In this document: positions 1 to 12,211 of the stretch, piece after piece
Layout: each line of letters opens with the position of its first letter
How positions within the stretch are numbered: position 1 is the first letter of the stretch
Source of the DNA: Galerina marginata
Lineage: Eukaryota > Basidiomycota > Agaricomycetes > Agaricales > Galerinaceae
Assembly (NCBI GenBank): GCA_023014335.1
Contig: JAECYW010000006.1
Location: 3,100,001 to 3,164,000 of the forward strand
DNA length: 64,000 bases
Reading direction: 5' to 3'
Made by a program: the position numbers and the translations under genes
The notes under the pieces: generated by a model
Databases searched by the model: none
What the model saw: only the letters and a program-made list of their open reading frames with translations
What the model was told of the DNA's origin: nothing

Positions 1-52
1 CGAGGTCGACTTTTGCCACAAGATCACGTGTGGCAAAAGTCGGTGCCAGAAC
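1..52. repeat. 34-bp hairpin repeat inside a 52-bp identical block, copy 1
   Basis: Bases 8-41 form a perfect inverted repeat: arm gacttttgccaca, loop agatcacg, arm tgtggcaaaagtc. The whole block 1-52 recurs base for base at 19029-19080. Degenerate copies of the hairpin lie at 5820-5853 and 39956-39989. The loop/arm junction contains CACGTG. It may be the end of a mobile element or a small foldback unit; nothing here shows a function. Confidence 0.8.
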
Positions 53-572
53 AGTTATGTATGCACGACTAGCGAGAGCGCACACAGACACGGGCAAGCT
101 GAAGCAGGGAGTTGATGGTAAAAGCAGCATTGCAGCATCATATTGAACAAATTACGATGGCACATATTTCGATAGATTTCGATGGCCCATCCGCATGCCC
201 TAGGGCAAGTCACCAAGCTCGTCGGCGACCGCCCGCGAAATTTAAGGGGGAGGTCACAAAACCGCTGTGACCTGCAGCAAAGGAGGGCCAAAGGGTCTCC
301 TTGACGATTCAGCATTTAATTATTTTTTATACCGAGCTCGAGCGATTCAATGTTAAGTAAGTAGATGAACCCAGAATCGACATGTCAATGCATCCAGAAA
401 ACCTACATACACCTAACCTAAGTGTTCTTCTGAGCCATTGACTAAAGGAGGTTGTGCAAACATCGCCTGTAGTTGATTAATCGGCCATGCGTTTAGGTTC
501 CAGAATAACAATGTTATCGCATTTAATAATCCTAGGAGGCAGCTCAATTAAGATCACGGCCCATTAAGCAGA
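53..572. other. Intergenic, downstream of the Tnp2 transposase
   Basis: No gene is supported here. An 86-codon open frame on the minus strand has no recognisable family. I looked for a CACTA terminus for the neighbouring transposon and did not find one. Confidence 0.5.
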
Positions 573-3500
573 TTAGAGGTCGCTTACTCTGTCAACCGCT
601 CTCATTACAACAAGTGACTTATCCCATGGCCGCTGGTTTGCGTGGCAGTGGATTTGAGACGCCTTGATAACCTTCACCTTCTGAGACGGCTCTTGATAAA
701 ACACCCCGGCTCGGAAATCACCAAATGATGAAAAGTGGTTTTTGGAGAGCGGAGCCGGAAGGTATGGGTGGACTGCCACATAGAAATCTTTAATAAAGTA
801 ATTCCCATGGAAATACGCATGTTGAAAGATTTGTCGGATTTGACCGGGGTGCAAATTGGAACCATCTTTAGGGTCGACTCCAGGGGAGTCATTAAAGTAG
901 ATCAAACTGTGTCTTTTGGAAATTTGGTAGTCAGTATACTGGACAGCGCTTCTTTCGTATCGGCGGTATATCTCGACAGAGTCACCGCTGAAAAAAACCT
1001 TGGCTTCTGACTTTCTAGCAGGGCAATAGGCAGTGAAAAATGAATCCATGATATCGCGATCGAGGGGACCAAGTGCCGGATGAGAACACTGCCCTGATCC
1101 CTTTTGCTGTGGTAATGCTTCGCTGAGGTCGCGGAGGTTCATATGCATGCGAAATATGGCCCATGATTCTTGGAGTGCAGATGGACAGTGCCTTGATTCC
1201 AGCAAGCGTACCAGACTGGAACGCCGACAAAATGCGCGCGTTGCTGTGTTCTCCATTTCCCCTGCCAACATCACATCAGAAGAGGTATGCTTGGTCGCCC
1301 GATGAATTTACTCACCGATCTTGCAGTTCGTATTCATTTTCTGCAATCTGCCAATCAATCGCTCTAAAAAGAAAGCCCATGTTCCATGGAGTGGACCAAA
1401 GAGCATTAGAATGTCGGGTATGTGAAGTGCATAGTGATGGTTGGGTTTCAGGGTATACTCTGGAAACAGTGTCTGTATTCCGGCAAGGTACCGTCTCATG
1501 TAATAGGTATACTTCTGGGCATGAAACTCCGAGGTGCGTCGCGAAAGTCCCCATGCAAGCGCCATCGCTAGGTCAAGTGTATGTTCAACAATTTGATGGA
1601 AACGGGCATCCTCATTGATATTTCCTGTGGGTTTTCGGAAAGCAAGGGCACGGATGAGGGAGACCGGTATGTCAAATTCAAGTGCTGTTCTCCATTGATC
1701 CGCCTTGAGTTTCCCATGCTCAGGCGATCCAAAGTTTTCCGGAAGAGCGGCTTGCCAAACTGGTCGAAGTGTAACAGCTATTTCTTCTCTGATTTTACTC
1801 AGCGCCTGCTTGGTGATGGCATTTGTACTTATAGTCTCTGAATTTAGATTGTATTGCTGGCCGTCGACCGTGCCTTGGGAGGTTGGATCCCCATAAAAGA
1901 GAGCGCCCAGACCAAAATCTCCTTGACTTGAGCTTGATTCAGTGTTTGTGCGTGACCCGTCTCTGCTCTAGTGGATAGAAAAAATTGAACAAATATGCTG
2001 ACTGAGTAATGAGGAATAAACTCGTACCAATAGGGCGATGATGTAATCATTCTTTGATCGTCTACCTTTCGCGGGGAGTGGAATGAAGACGCTCCTTTCC
2101 TTGCAAAGTGCTGCCAGAACAACCTTCTTGAGCTTATGTAGCTTCCCGGGCGAGCCGTGTGCAAGTACCCGCCTTGCAGAGTCCATGACCTCTGACGAAG
2201 GAACTTCCTCTTCAGCATCGTCACTCGGAAGATCCTTGAAGTTAAGGCCTAGGAGATCACGGCAATGTCTTGGAACAATGCCAAGCAGAAGGACATGGGC
2301 CCCTTCTGTAATCGTCCAATCACTTGGTTTCCAATAACTGAGCAACAACAATGCGGACCACCGAATACCATTCGTACTGACAAGCAATTTCTGCTGGTTC
2401 TTGTTATGTGCACTTCGCCAAGCTTCGGCAAACACTTCGTGTTCAGCGCGTGTAAGTCCTGGTGGCCATGTTTGGGGGTCGATGTTGCTGATTTGATTCC
2501 GAGGAAGCCGACATCGAGAGCAAAAATATTTGGAGCCATGGGCACAATTACCTGTCACTTTCTTGGAAGCTTGGGTGTCTGCAATAACGGGGACAAGAAT
2601 CGATCGGGAAATGCGGCCAGCCGGATGTTGATAAGTGGACGAATAATAAACACCACATTCATACGAAACCTGCAGGTCGTGCATGAGCGGTGCCATGAAG
2701 TGATTGACAGCACTGAGGGCCGGTTCGCGTGGTCCTGGTATAAGCCCACTGAGATAGATGTTTTCCTCGAGGTACCGAATATCTGGGGGCAAGCTTAAAC
2801 AAACCATCGCTAGGACCCCAGTAGATATGGCCTTTCCAGATGCTTTGTTGGAGAGGGGGTTGAACCAGTCTGCGGCGAACCCCCAAACAAGACGAATCTC
2901 CGTTCCGTCTTGCCTAAGAAATGGTGCTCCGGAGGTGTCATAAAATTCACGAAGTGCCTTGGACGACATAATGTCAGACAACTCTGCCTTCAATGCTCCG
3001 CTGATCATATGAGACTTGACAGCTTCTTCAATGTTGGGCCGGGATAACATTGCAGCCACATGGTCATTGAAGTGATGATACGAATATGGTTTGAGTGGTC
3101 GAGGAAAGTTTCTACCTTCGACCAGAGTACACTTTTCGACGAGTACTTTGTCGCAGAATGTTTTGCACCCAATCTTGGGCTCGGTGCACCGCAGGGGGTA
3201 TTCGTACTTACCGCTCCCATAGTCGTCTTTGGGGGGGTAAATTGCAGAGCAAGCGATGTCGGGACAACAGGCGTAGATAGTCACCAAGGGGTCTAGAGTG
3301 TCGAAAATTTTATATACAGTACGGATATCTGTGGGCGAGTCTCGTAGACACTTCTTGTCGATATCCGTCAGACCATCGAGCCCTCGCACCTCTTCAAGAG
3401 TGTGATATCGGACCTGCTTAGATCCGGAAAGGGATGCAGATGAGGAAACCTGAGAGGCTCCCGAAAAGAGACTTTGTAGCAGGGAGTTGAATGACGAAAC

Positions 3501-3964
3501 CAAGGATGATAATTGAATGGTTTGCAAATTCCTGCCCTCGTAACGGTAACGGTCTACTTGAACATTAGTGCGCGCCAAACAAAGAAAATAGCTGGAACAC
3601 ATACCTGCGTTGTACAGCTCGGGTTTAGGCCTTGAACCAGAGCGCTGAAATGAGAAACCCTGTCTACGAGCCGGTCCTAACGAGAGATTGGTGAAGGCAT
3701 CAATTACATCTGGCCCCTCAACTGTGCCACTGCAACCGCGGACACGTTCGTCTTTCAAGATGTCAGAGCAGCGAAACGCAAAACGATTAAAAGTTGTGTC
3801 CCACCTCTGGCAGCGACTGCTGGTTCCTGAGGTAGTGCGATAGTCTGGGGTACTGCTGTTAGTCCCTGAGCTGGTGTGATAACCTGGTTGTGTCGTTTAA
3901 CGGCCTCTAGTCTTTCTTTTGTAGACGCCCTTTTGGGTGCTGGTGCATCGTATCGAAAAGGCAT
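573..3964 (-). CDS. Tnp2-type (CACTA/EnSpm) transposase
   Basis: This is the transposase of a fungal CACTA-type DNA transposon (Transposase_21/Tnp2 family). Five exons join in frame with consensus splice sites: 3964-3805, 3751-3605, 3556-2028, 1967-1316 and 1261-573, giving 1059 codons including the stop. The central exon carries the family block LSGLIPGPREPALSAVNHF, followed by HPAGRISRSILVPVIAD and a Cys-rich HGSKYFCSRC segment. The fourth exon carries the late block YALHIPDILMLFGPLHG. The start at 3964 gives MPFRYDAPAPKRAS and the phases work. I see no stop or frameshift in the joined frame, so the copy looks intact. Terminal inverted repeats were not located, so the element's limits are unknown. 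The family call is strong; each splice site is inferred. Confidence 0.85.
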
Positions 3965-4018
3965 GGTAGAAGACCTCAAGTAAGTGGTTGTAGTGTTTTT
4001 TTGCTGGATTTTAGCCAA

Positions 4019-4840
4019 CTTTTCCCCTATGGTTTCTTATAACAGGAAGCGTGAACTTTTTGATAATTGAAGGTGTCAAGAATCGCTAACCTTGTGTCTG
4101 ATACATGGTTGATTGACTTGGAAAGGTCCTGGAAGGTCAGCAAATAAAGGCAGGAGGAAAGGAGAACGCAAAAACCCTAAGCCGTCAGTTGGTTTTGAGG
4201 CGACCCCAACATCTGTCTACTTCCAGACAAAGCCACGATTATCTTGTTCTCAATAGCAGCGGTCCTTGTTCGAAGGAACAACGGCTAAGTAGTATGCATT
4301 TTTGGAAATTAGAACAAGCAATTTGGTTGAAAATACAAGGGTGCTGCATTTGATGGAGGTGGAGGATCTTAGGTTCTTTGTTTGTGGATCCAGAACAGGA
4401 AGCACCATGACTTAGCGACCATATGGACGGTCGCCGATCTAATTTATTCGAATTGTTCGCAGCTCTTCTGCTTTTTGACAACCTTCAACTCTTGCCAGGG
4501 ATTGGGGTTTATTGTACCCGCCGTGCGTTGGATATACCCTCCGCAGACAGGTGGCCTTCTGGTACCCACGCGTATTACTACGTAGCTTACTTGTTGCACG
4601 TTAATGAGGAGAATGAAAAAAAGAAAGAAAGAAAAGGATGGGGTTGGTCTATCTAAATATGTAGTACTAGTACCGTACAACTACTGTACTGTAAAAGGCG
4701 TTAAGCTTAACAGCTCAATCCATATGAACATCGTAGATTACATGCAATAAAGCGAAAAACACATCTTAAACCCTCCAAATCGATAAATAAGAGAATATAA
4801 GGAATTAACTTCATTATGGCTTACAAGAAGAGGGAGCACT
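4019..4840. other. Intergenic, upstream of the transposase
   Basis: Probably holds the promoter side of the Tnp2 gene. An A-rich run lies at 4614-4634 (gaatgaaaaaaagaaagaaag). No coding sequence or clear terminal repeat was found. Confidence 0.4.
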
Positions 4841-4849
4841 GGTTTTGGA

Positions 4850-5760
4850 CCGCAGCATCCACGTTGATGTTGTCCGAGGTGGTGGAAGTGGTGTGGCTGC
4901 TTCGGTCATGCCAATTGCAAAAGAGGTAGGGCCGGGTCGAGCATATCCACAGTGTTTGAGGGGCTGACGGGCCAGCGTTAGCCACGTAAGGATGGAGGAG
5001 ACACCAACGGTGGCGTCGCGTGAAGGAGACCCTGGCGATGGGCAGCGTTCGCGTCGATGTCGTTCGGTGTGGGGGCTAGTCGTGGAAGCAGCGTGACCGC
5101 GACAGATAGTGGACTTGCATTAGCCATGTCGACACGACGAGGCCACAGCATCACCCGCATCGACAACGGAGGATAGAGGCAGTTCAGACAGTCCTGTTCG
5201 GCGTACTGAAGGGGTCCTCCATGCAGCAGACGGGAGCAGATTAACTGATCAGAAAAAGGTCGGTCAGAGTAGGGGCTGAACAAAGAGATGGATCGGCTTA
5301 CCAATTAGCGCCAGTGCCTGCACCAATGCCGGAGATAGCGTTGCACTTGACGCCAATTTGGCCTATGGTGTCGGTGAGGACAACATTGATGAGTTCGAGA
5401 GCTTGGCAGCTCCTACAGAGCCGGGGCGTTAAGAGAGCTGCAGCATGTCGTGGCTGCTTCGGCCATAGGAGGCGAACGCGGGTTTGCGTTAATCACATCG
5501 ACGCAAGCTCAGGTGAGGCCACGTCACCCGCATTTATGTCGTTCGAGGTGGTGGTGGGGACGGCAGCGGCCACGTCCAAGGGATGAGGGCAACGAGGGAC
5601 GCGGACCTGCATTAACCACATCGACGCCGGTGGAGGAGGCAACGGCGTCCCGCATCGACGACGTGGGACGGTGTAACGTGGCAGCAAACTGGCCTGTTAT
5701 GGGTGGCGTCGTACTGACCGGCGCCGGTGTGGGTTATCTGCACAGCGGGGGTTGTCTTTG
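4850..5760. repeat. G-rich imperfect internal repeats
   Basis: Variants of words such as catcgacg, gtcgttcg(a/g)ggtggtgg and gcattaaccacatcgacg recur across about 0.9 kb. Open frames arise in several phases because stops are rare. The segment at about 25690-25900 has a similar word composition. Best read as a decayed tandem repeat rather than a gene. Confidence 0.45.
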
Positions 5761-5819
5761 CGACATATGGTGAATTTCGAACCGGGGGAACCTTCCTGTT
5801 TCACAGCAAGGCCATGTTT

Positions 5820-5853
5820 GACTTTCGCCACAAAGTCACGTGTGGCAAAAGTC
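5820..5853. repeat. 34-bp hairpin repeat, copy 2 (one arm mismatch)
   Basis: Arms gactttcgccaca and tgtggcaaaagtc flank the spacer aagtcacg. The right arm matches copies 1 and 3 exactly. It sits about 70 bp from a dispersed repeat that also occurs at 36.6-36.8 kb, where no hairpin is present, so the two repeats are separate. Confidence 0.7.
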
Positions 5854-5914
5854 AATCTCGACGCATGCTGCAAGATTCAACATCCTGCCTTTGGATTCTC
5901 GTGCGCCATTATAA

Positions 5915-6165
5915 TTATAAATGACTGCTGCGAATTTTAATTCGCCAGACTTCGAACCGTCGAGAATCTGAACCCACTGGTTCTTTTCAATTCCTACCGC
6001 TTAAAAGTAATATATAACTAGATGGTACCCGGCGTGCTCCGTGCAAAAGTGTTATTCTCGATAGATAATCTTTTTAAGTCTCACGAAGTAGAATATAGAC
6101 TTAAAATATTTCAAGGCCGTTGAGCACGTACTACACGGCAGTCGGTTTTTGAATCCTACGACTTG
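5915..6165 (-). repeat. Dispersed repeat, inverted relative to 36.6-36.85 kb
   Basis: The reverse complement aligns with 36625-36845 over about 220 bp. Shared words include ccttgaaatattttaag, tatatatta, ggttcgaagtctggcgaatt (tgattcgaag in the other copy) and gcagtcatttt. Divergence is modest, with small indels. No coding content. Probably a non-autonomous element or solo terminal repeat. Confidence 0.7.
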
Positions 6166-6289
6166 AATCATCTCTAATTGACTCCCAACTCGACTCGGAC
6201 CCAGCTCTGGATTCAAAACATTGCCGACCTCAGTCAACCCAGCCGACTTCAGCCAATCAAACAGAAGGGATCTAATCCAATCACACCTA

Positions 6290-8233
6290 TTACATGTTCT
6301 TCAGTAAAATTTCTGGTTTGTATAGATATCTCACCTTGATGAGTTCTTGGCAGCTACGCCCTTGGGAGATCTCTGTGGGTATGAGACCTCCCACAGCGAG
6401 GGAAAGAGATCCCTCGGCAGGAATTATAGGGCCTGAGTGTATAGAAGGAATATCGGCCACACTTGGCACACCTAGCAAACCAACCTCGACGGGGACGAGG
6501 GATTCTTCCACCTCTCCCCCCTTCACATCTAAAACTGGACCGACCAATGAGGTGGAAAGAAAAGCCAGGTTTGGAAGTAAGACCAAAGATGTCAGAAGTT
6601 GACATAGGACATAGACCAAGACAGAGAGTAGGACAATCTGGAATGTCGAATATTCACCAGTTCGCGTGGAACCTTTTTTGGCAGTCTTTATGTGGTGAGT
6701 TCCGTTCTAGAAAAGAAACGACATTAGATACTCCTGAATTCATGACAGAATCTTACCATCCAAATCGTGATAGAACTCTCATTTCCGTTGCCGCAAGACG
6801 CAGCCGCTATTATGTCACGGCCGTTAAAGCTGTTGGCCTGCCGTATCGTCAGTAATGAATCGAAAGAACAAAAGAAAGTTGCCGCGCCACAGACATGGAT
6901 TGCGTGAACGTTAACTCCACTACCTACAGAATTTTTTATTAGACTTGAAAACACCAAAACAGTTCTAGCGCATACCCGATAATCGCAGTTTACCTGCCAG
7001 AGACACTTCATTGTCCCGGGCCCGGTATATATTGAGGCGTCCATGAGCTGATACAGCGACAATGTAACTTCCATTTCGCAGCATAGAGATACCTTGTGAA
7101 CAACCGAATTCGACTTCGTATCGACCAGAACCCATGGAGTTGAACTTCGTAGTTTCGTAAATGTCAAATCCATCCTTAAGATTGGAAACAAGTAGGCGAT
7201 CATCTGCGATAAGCATAGCATTTCCCCTGTGAGCTTATTAGTTTGGTTGTAAATGGTTATAATCATATGTGGATTCTTACAGCTGTCGTTGGTCAATCGC
7301 TCCTAGGTGTTGGCCCAGTGTATGCTGCTCCGCTAACGCCCATGGCTCGATGGAGAACTTCTGGCTAGAATCGCAATATTAACAAAATATTGGAGGTCAA
7401 ATGCGCACGGTAAAGAGAGTACATACATTAGAATGTGCTCAAAGAATCCAACTAAAACATGGGATCCATTTTCAATGAAAGTAACAAACCGTGGTTCACG
7501 GAATGCTATGGGACTGGGAAAGTCACGAGAGGTAAGTACCCCTCAAAGAAAATCTTGTTCAGACAGGGCTTAATCAAAGAAACTGGTCACATACCATCGC
7601 TTGCGACGTTCCAGAGGCGCACACTACCAACACCTTCGCCAACCGAAACCAGACAGTTGATGTTCTGGCAGAAGTCGACGGACTGCACAGCCACCAACGA
7701 AGCACCGTCTCCATGGGCCTTTATATTGCAAACCTCGAAGAGGCGACACTATAGATTGATCAAAGAAGTCAAGCTAGCGGCGAGGTAGGGAAACTCAATG
7801 TTTTACTCACAGCGTCATTCTTCAAACTGAATACTACTAGGTTGCCACGTGTGGTTCCCACAACCAAGATGGTGGTAGACACCCAAAAAAGCTCAGAAAT
7901 TCCACCGAATTCAAAAGAAAGGACCTTAAACTGCTGGGGCCCATCGGTTTCTGCGAGAAGGTCGTACAATAACAAGGTGCCTAGTTCATCTGCCAGATTA
8001 TCAGCCTCGTTCCTTATAAATGAAGTAGTATGGAGTTACTCACTAGCAGCAGCTAAAAGATTTCCACCGTCGGGTTGGATCTTGATTGACGTAATAGTGC
8101 GATACTTGGTCTCGTATTTTCTGTGGTGAATGATACCTAATTCCTGTTTTCTGTAAGTGGCAGGTTGAGAGCATAGAGTCAAGCTCACATTTGTAGAACC
8201 AAGTCCCATAAAGAGCCTGTGGGATTGTTGCAT
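6290..8233 (-). CDS. WD40-like beta-propeller protein with C-terminal membrane helix
   Basis: Nine exons join in frame: 8233-8189, 8143-8044, 7989-7811, 7748-7595, 7541-7427, 7364-7281, 7226-6994, 6923-6757 and 6685-6290. The product is about 382 residues. Blade-like segments include ITSIKIQPDGGNLLAAA, GVGSVRLWNVASDG and IADDRLLVSNLKDGFDIY, and the propeller ends near SSITIWM. Residues about 266-290 are a run of Leu, Val and Ile, a likely membrane anchor, followed by an acidic/Pro tail of about 90 residues. The gene at 32.3-34.0 kb has the same order of segments (for example SEDSHTFAFTNLFDGIEIF), so the two are paralogues. The role is unknown; propellers of this type usually act as binding scaffolds. 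Confidence 0.75.
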
Positions 8234-8978
8234 TGTGAATATTCGTGCGGCTATGGCAGTGGGGAGTAGAATCGCGTACTTTGATCGGCACGATTTTATT
8301 TAAGGACGTCAAAGGACAAGGACATACTGCCTAACACAACCATTTTCAGCAACAACCTTAACACCGTTTGGTCCGACCTCCGACCTGCGATCTACAAAAA
8401 GAAAGGCATCTGATCATGATCACGGGAAATTCAGCATACATTCTACGGCGACCTATGTCGCCAGGTTTGGAAGATAGATATTACACCATAAGCTGGCCCT
8501 GGAATAGATCACTTGCATTAGTCAAAGCCGAAGCACTCGGCGCTCGGTCATAACTTGATATAGTAGTACCCTTCTGAGTTAGGGAACATTACTGGAATTC
8601 TAAAAGCGGATACTCATTACTACATTAGTAACGCCGTGAACGAAAGGCTGTGAACGAAAGGCTAGAGCTACTGGGCATGTACGTCCCTGGAGTGGCAAAC
8701 CTTATTACTCCGCTCAAAAGTTCATCGAGGATGGAATCAGCGACTGGGGTTGTGCTTCAGCAAAAGTGCACACCTAGGATATGACGCCCGCACAAAGGGA
8801 TCGTGGGGAGAAGAAGGGGCGTTTCTAATTTTAGGTCCTGACAGTGAGTCCTGACTGGAATGGTGATTCTGCGTGAGAAATTTCTGCGGACCGTCTTATT
8901 TTTGTCCTTTCACTGAACATAAGTAACTTCTCTAGATCTGCTGTCTAGGCCACTAATTCAACCAATCTCGCCATCGAC
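8234..8978. other. Intergenic between divergent genes
   Basis: Lies between the WD40-like gene (minus) and the ankyrin/MYND gene (plus), so it should hold both promoters. A short direct repeat, gtgaacgaaaggct, occurs twice at about 8636-8663. No coding sequence is supported. Confidence 0.4.
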
Positions 8979-10633
8979 ATGACGTTCGCCACTCCTAGTT
9001 CTGGCCAAATCTCTGCATCGATGTCTCACATCCTTGTACCGCACTCTATCGTCACAGAAATCAAGATGAATCCTGGTCTCAGCACCGAACTCGCTTTTTC
9101 ACCGTATGCCTTGAAGGTCCGATCCATTCTGTGCGATCCTAGGGTTGGAGAAAAGGGACTCACCAAGGTGCTCTTGGCCAATTTCCTTCTGCCCGAGATG
9201 GCGTTCGAGCGGCATTCTATACTACACGCCGCTGCAATAAAGGCGGACATCCTGCTAGTGCATGAGTATCTCTATGCTGGGTACTCTCCCAACCTTCAAG
9301 GCGAAAATGGGAAGACGCCTATCGGGATGGCTCTGGGAGAAGCGGCGAGTCTACGCAAGAAAAACCCTTCAGACGACACTACAAAAAAACTGGCCAGACT
9401 AGAAAGATTGATTCCTTTACTAATTGAGCAACATGCAGACGTTAATGCAACCCACAACGGCTCTTCTCTCCTCCAGCTGGCCTGCCAAGCTGAGAGCTGG
9501 AACACCATATCCTTGCTCCTGGAGCACAGGGCCAAACCGACACTTTCTCACCAAAAACACTTCACCAAACCTGAAGATTGGAACAGGTACTCACAACTCG
9601 TAGCCACAAAGTCTCTCCCTCCAGGTCAGCCACGTCCACCTCGCGTTTGCCCCTGCTGGTCGGGAAAGATCCTCGCCGAATGCCACGCCGCGCCAGGAGC
9701 CCGCATCCAATACCCGTCAAGTTATATGTGCATATGCGGTTCCAAAAAGTCCTACAAGAAATGCTGCGCGCTCAAGAGCCCCGTTTTCGAAGTCTGGGAT
9801 GTCAAGACTGGCCGCATCTTGGCTTATACCGACACCGCGTCAGAAGAGTTGGGTGCTTTTCGGAAGATGGTACGCAAAATGCAAGCACTCGACTTCGAGG
9901 AGTTCAGGATCGGTCCTGGCGGGAACGTTAGGGACCTCAGTGATAGTCCAAACATTCCGTTCGGTGGGCTGGATCAGGGGACGTTGGATTTGTTTCGATT
10001 GGAGATGGTCAGGCGCCAGAAGGTCGATCCTGCTTTTGCTTATGCAATGAAAAAATACCGATTTCCGTTGCACGTATTCTTTTCTTCCATCCTGTTTATT
10101 TTCTTGCTTAATTTCCTCTGTTTCTGAAGGCCGTGCAACCGAAGTTCTGCGCCTCGTATGTTGCGGGGCGCCTACCAGATGAACTGGAATAAAGCCGTCG
10201 ACCAGTACATCGGCTTAGGAGTCGACCCGCGATCGAAATTTGACATCGAGATGGAAGCGAAGATAGGACAATGGGGAGGTCCTTTGAAGAGGCTATGCGG
10301 CCACCTAAGTTGTGGAAAAGTCGAAGACAGGGACGTAAAGAAAATGTTCCAGTGCGCAAAATGCCAGATAGTAAGTCATACTTGGTTTCGTTGACCCAGC
10401 GAGCTGAATATTTCCTTCCATTCTTTCAGACGGTTTACTGCTCCGCCGAGTGCCAGAGAGCAGCATGGCCTGCACATAAAGCGGATTGTGGCTCGCCGGC
10501 CCAAGCTCCCCGACCTTTGTGGTCGCAGCAAAACATCCTTGATTTTATGCTGGAGAAGGTAAGGTCTGAGGAGCCAGATTTTGACGAAATGGTGGCCAAT
10601 TCGAAGATGCTGAAGAAGCATGGCGGATCATAG
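8979..10633 (+). CDS. Ankyrin-repeat, SEC-C motif and MYND zinc-finger protein
   Basis: The product is about 510 residues from exons 8979-10066, 10130-10370 and 10430-10633. Residues about 79-190 hold ankyrin repeats (SILHAAAIKADILLVHEYL; GSSLLQLACQ). SEC-C-like metal sites follow at about 224-235 (CPCWSGKILAEC) and 251-263 (CICGSKKSYKKCC). A MYND finger occupies about 419-464 (CGHLSC, CAKC, VYCSAEC, HKADC) and is completed by the last splice. Such proteins are taken to be protein-interaction adaptors; no catalytic domain is visible. The first donor (GTTGCA) is weak and was chosen because it alone keeps the frame into the MYND exon. Domain calls are firm, biological role unknown. Confidence 0.8.
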
Positions 10634-12211
10634 TGTAGTAACAGCTTATAGTCTTTTCTCTCAGACTAGGATAAAATATATAGCGCTGCATGACAGGAAC
10701 GAATCCCAAGCGTCGTGCTACTTTAAAGGTTAACAAGTATGTAATGTTCATGGAAAGACCTGACTGTGAAGAGAAGTTATTTATCATTGAAATGTTGTAC
10801 GTACTGCGAGAGTTTACTTACCACCTATAAGATAATAATCGAATGGTACATCGAAGGGTGTTAAAGGAGAGAAGGGCTGGCAGGAGCGGCACCCAAATTG
10901 TTGAGCGAAAAGGCCAGCAGCCGCATATTCAAGGTGCGGCAGCTTTCGCAGAAGCTGGAATACGCGAAACACTTTTGTATCGTAAAGCGAGGGAAGAAAG
11001 AGGACGAGTCTAAGGGCACAATTGTTCAGCCACGAGGCGTCGTGTCGTATTCAAGCGGTGCTAGAGTCAGTTCTCCTGTGGGGTATAAATAGGACTCGTA
11101 AATGCTGTGTGACGCCCTCAGCGGTCGCCGCGCAGGACGCTGAATAGCATGATTCAGGATGGACTTGTTTGTCATGAGCAGTTTTTGAGGTAGGTTACAA
11201 CTATTAAGTTGAAACACTACAAACACCATTTAATTTGAGATACTAAGAGCTACAGAAGGAACATGAACAGCGCTCATACCATCAAACGACATTGAGAGCA
11301 ACCCTTCGATTTCTGCAGTGTTTGACAACAGGAAGGACCAGGACAGCAGGGCTCGTTCCGATTGTGAGAGACGGGTGGTTAGCGACCGTGACAGTCAAGC
11401 AGAAGAGGAGATCGTGGGGCTGGTCGTTGGCAGCGTTCGCAGGCAGGTCATCTATTGCAGGATAGATGCGGGATGTCAATAACGGGGTATGGTGAGTGTA
11501 ACACACACCAGTTTTCCCAACCCGATTTCTGGTTTGCGTGTCTTGGCTCTGGACCATCTTCGAGAGTTGGCTATCATAGTGCGACTTCGCACAAGGATGC
11601 AGGCAGAAAATCACTCCATAGGGGGGTCAGCGACGCCTGTGTTCGTGCCTATGACACTGCAGCTGCGGCATTTCTAAGGGTACACCTTGGAATCAAGGTT
11701 CTCAACCTAGTAGGTAAGTAAACGAACTAAAAAGTAGTTAGTTTACCAAAATCTTCGAAGAAAACAACATTTGCACCTTGTTAACGTTGGAAACACTGGT
11801 TCACATATGAAGAGCTGCGGAAACCTGAGAACAAGAAAATCAACAAGAGCCAACGATGTCGAATATGCTCATAAAATCTCATCACGGAAGTTGCTCCTTG
11901 CAATACATCGCCTAGTGGGTGTGAAGAACAGTGCGGTGACTGTTGCAGGCCTGAAGATCGAGGTGGTAGGTTAGTCGAAGGTGGCGGAGCTGGGTCTTCT
12001 GGCGGCGGTGGCGTGATCAGCTGCTGCCGCAACGTCTGTCTCCGCTTTGGTCTTCTGTGCCTCTCGCTCTCGGCATTGGCCCCGTTGCTTCTTGATGATG
12101 GCTAGTGTCGATGGTCCAAGCTCATTGTCGGATTCGTCAATGGATTTTGGTTCCGAGCCAAAAACCTGACTACGGCAACTGTAAGTGTAGCGTGACCAGT
12201 TGATAATCGAC
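10634..12211. other. Intergenic, no supported gene
   Basis: Several open frames of 60-110 codons occur on both strands but none has a recognisable domain or a convincing splice structure. The ORF at 11971-12345 (minus) is a shadow of the DUF6698-like last exon. Confidence 0.4.

Noticed and set aside
735..1618. Plus-strand ORFs across 0.7-1.9 kb
   Set aside because: They are shadows of the Tnp2 transposase exons on the minus strand.
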